A DNA stretch of 64,000 bases, taken from contig NZ_BMFT01000001.1 of NCBI RefSeq assembly GCF_014639155.1, positions 2,170,001 through 2,234,000 on the forward strand. The letters are read 5' to 3'. Of this stretch, positions 63,660 through 64,000 are shown piece after piece (positions within the stretch are counted from its first letter, which is position 1; every line of letters begins with the position of its first letter). The DNA is from Paenibacillus segetis (GTDB taxonomy: Bacteria > Bacillota > Bacilli > Paenibacillales > Paenibacillaceae). The translations under genes and the position numbers were made by a program. A model generated the notes under the pieces. The model ran no database searches and was not told the DNA's origin. It worked only from the letters and a program-made list of their open reading frames with translations.

Positions 63660-63903
63660 TCCTTATCACGACCCCCTATTTTTTCATTTACATACTTGTT
63701 CCAGTATAACTTATTTACTCTCTGCACTTAAAACTATTATGTTTGAACTAGGATGGCCCCCCATAGTCATAAACTTTTTAACTTAAATCGATTAAAACTT
63801 TAATAAATTTTGAATTTTGATCAATGTAACAAACATATTAAATAAAATACTATAATTTACTTATAAACTTACTATAGATATTGCATTGAAAGGTGGTAAT
63901 TTT

Positions 63904-64000
63904 GTGGATCACATTGATTCTCAAATCATTGAGTTATTACAACAGAACAGCCGTATGACCAGCTCTGATATCAGTAAATGCATACATTTATCAGTACCGT
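63904..64000 (+). CDS. Lrp/AsnC-family transcriptional regulator (start only)
   Basis: The first 32 codons are seen before the window ends. They read as the N-terminal helix-turn-helix of Lrp/AsnC proteins (DHIDSQIIELLQQNSRMTSS, then DISKCIHLS). The start is GTG, 7 nt after AAAGGTGG. The regulated genes are beyond the edge. Confidence 0.85.
   Translation, partial: MDHIDSQIIELLQQNSRMTSSDISKCIHLSVP

Noticed and set aside
1..64000. tRNA, rRNA or CRISPR loci
   Set aside because: No tRNA-like cloverleaf with the conserved T-arm, no rRNA sequence and no regularly spaced repeats were noticed on either strand; a dedicated scan was not possible.

Overview
The window reads as ordinary chromosome of a spore-forming, low-to-moderate GC Firmicute, most likely Paenibacillaceae (inferred). 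Evidence: Bacillus-type spore genes (a CotA-type laccase; GerQ next to the CwlJ germination hydrolase with a sigma-K-like promoter), strong AGGAGG ribosome sites with frequent TTG starts, T-box leaders, NADH-linked PyrK/PyrD, a XerS-type recombinase, and stalk-domain, LysM-3D and DUF2500 proteins typical of Paenibacillus. I see no rRNA, tRNA, CRISPR array, prophage or insertion sequence.

Layout. 0-5 kb: KtrB potassium channel subunit, M29 aminopeptidase, MarR-controlled multidrug MFS. 5-9.5 kb: GlcP-like sugar MFS, an ECF sigma/anti-sigma pair, a CNNM/CBS membrane protein. 9.7-12.4 kb: YtrA-type GntR regulator with an ABC exporter and a visible promoter and operator, then a lipoprotein. 12.5-16.5 kb: CotA, an acyltransferase, gerQ-cwlJ. 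16.6-22 kb: FAD oxidoreductase, DUF2500 protein, a small five-cysteine protein behind an Fnr-like site, a YCF48-like lipoprotein, a NodB deacetylase. 22-26.2 kb: lactate dehydrogenase; leuA plus a methyltransferase behind two tandem leucine T-boxes. 26.2-31 kb: DUF3888 protein, second ECF sigma/anti-sigma pair, spermidine-synthase-like protein, XerS. 31-36.5 kb: stalk-domain protein, a cluster of degenerate repeats, pyrK-pyrD with an LpdD-like gene, YdeI-like protein, second deacetylase. 36.5-42.8 kb: LysM-3D protein, polar amino acid ABC transporter, GH13 amylase, DoxX and Rrf2. 42.9-47.8 kb: glycogen synthesis (glgB-glgA divergent from glgC). 47.8-53.9 kb: a tight five-gene run (ABC ATPase, FG-GAP lipoprotein, response regulator, histidine kinase, acetyltransferase) preceded by an MFS gene. 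54-64 kb: wHTH regulator, HAD phosphatase, PQ-loop protein, DUF1801, topoisomerase III, gltD, thyA-dfrA, quinone reductase, NUDIX, DinB, and the start of an Lrp/AsnC regulator.

Most of the window is housekeeping. The points most worth following are: (1) the ATPase/lipoprotein/two-component operon, whose ATPase keeps Walker A, signature and Walker B motifs but has Leu where the H-loop His should be, and which has no permease gene; (2) the tandem leucine T-boxes upstream of leuA; (3) a small CX2CX5CX5CX2C protein whose upstream Fnr-like box lies exactly where a class II activator should bind, with a second such box upstream of pyrK; (4) four copies of a degenerate TAACGAAACT-type repeat in a non-coding gap; and (5) a 16-bp perfect palindrome ahead of glgC. 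I cannot claim a proven new system; the first is the best candidate.
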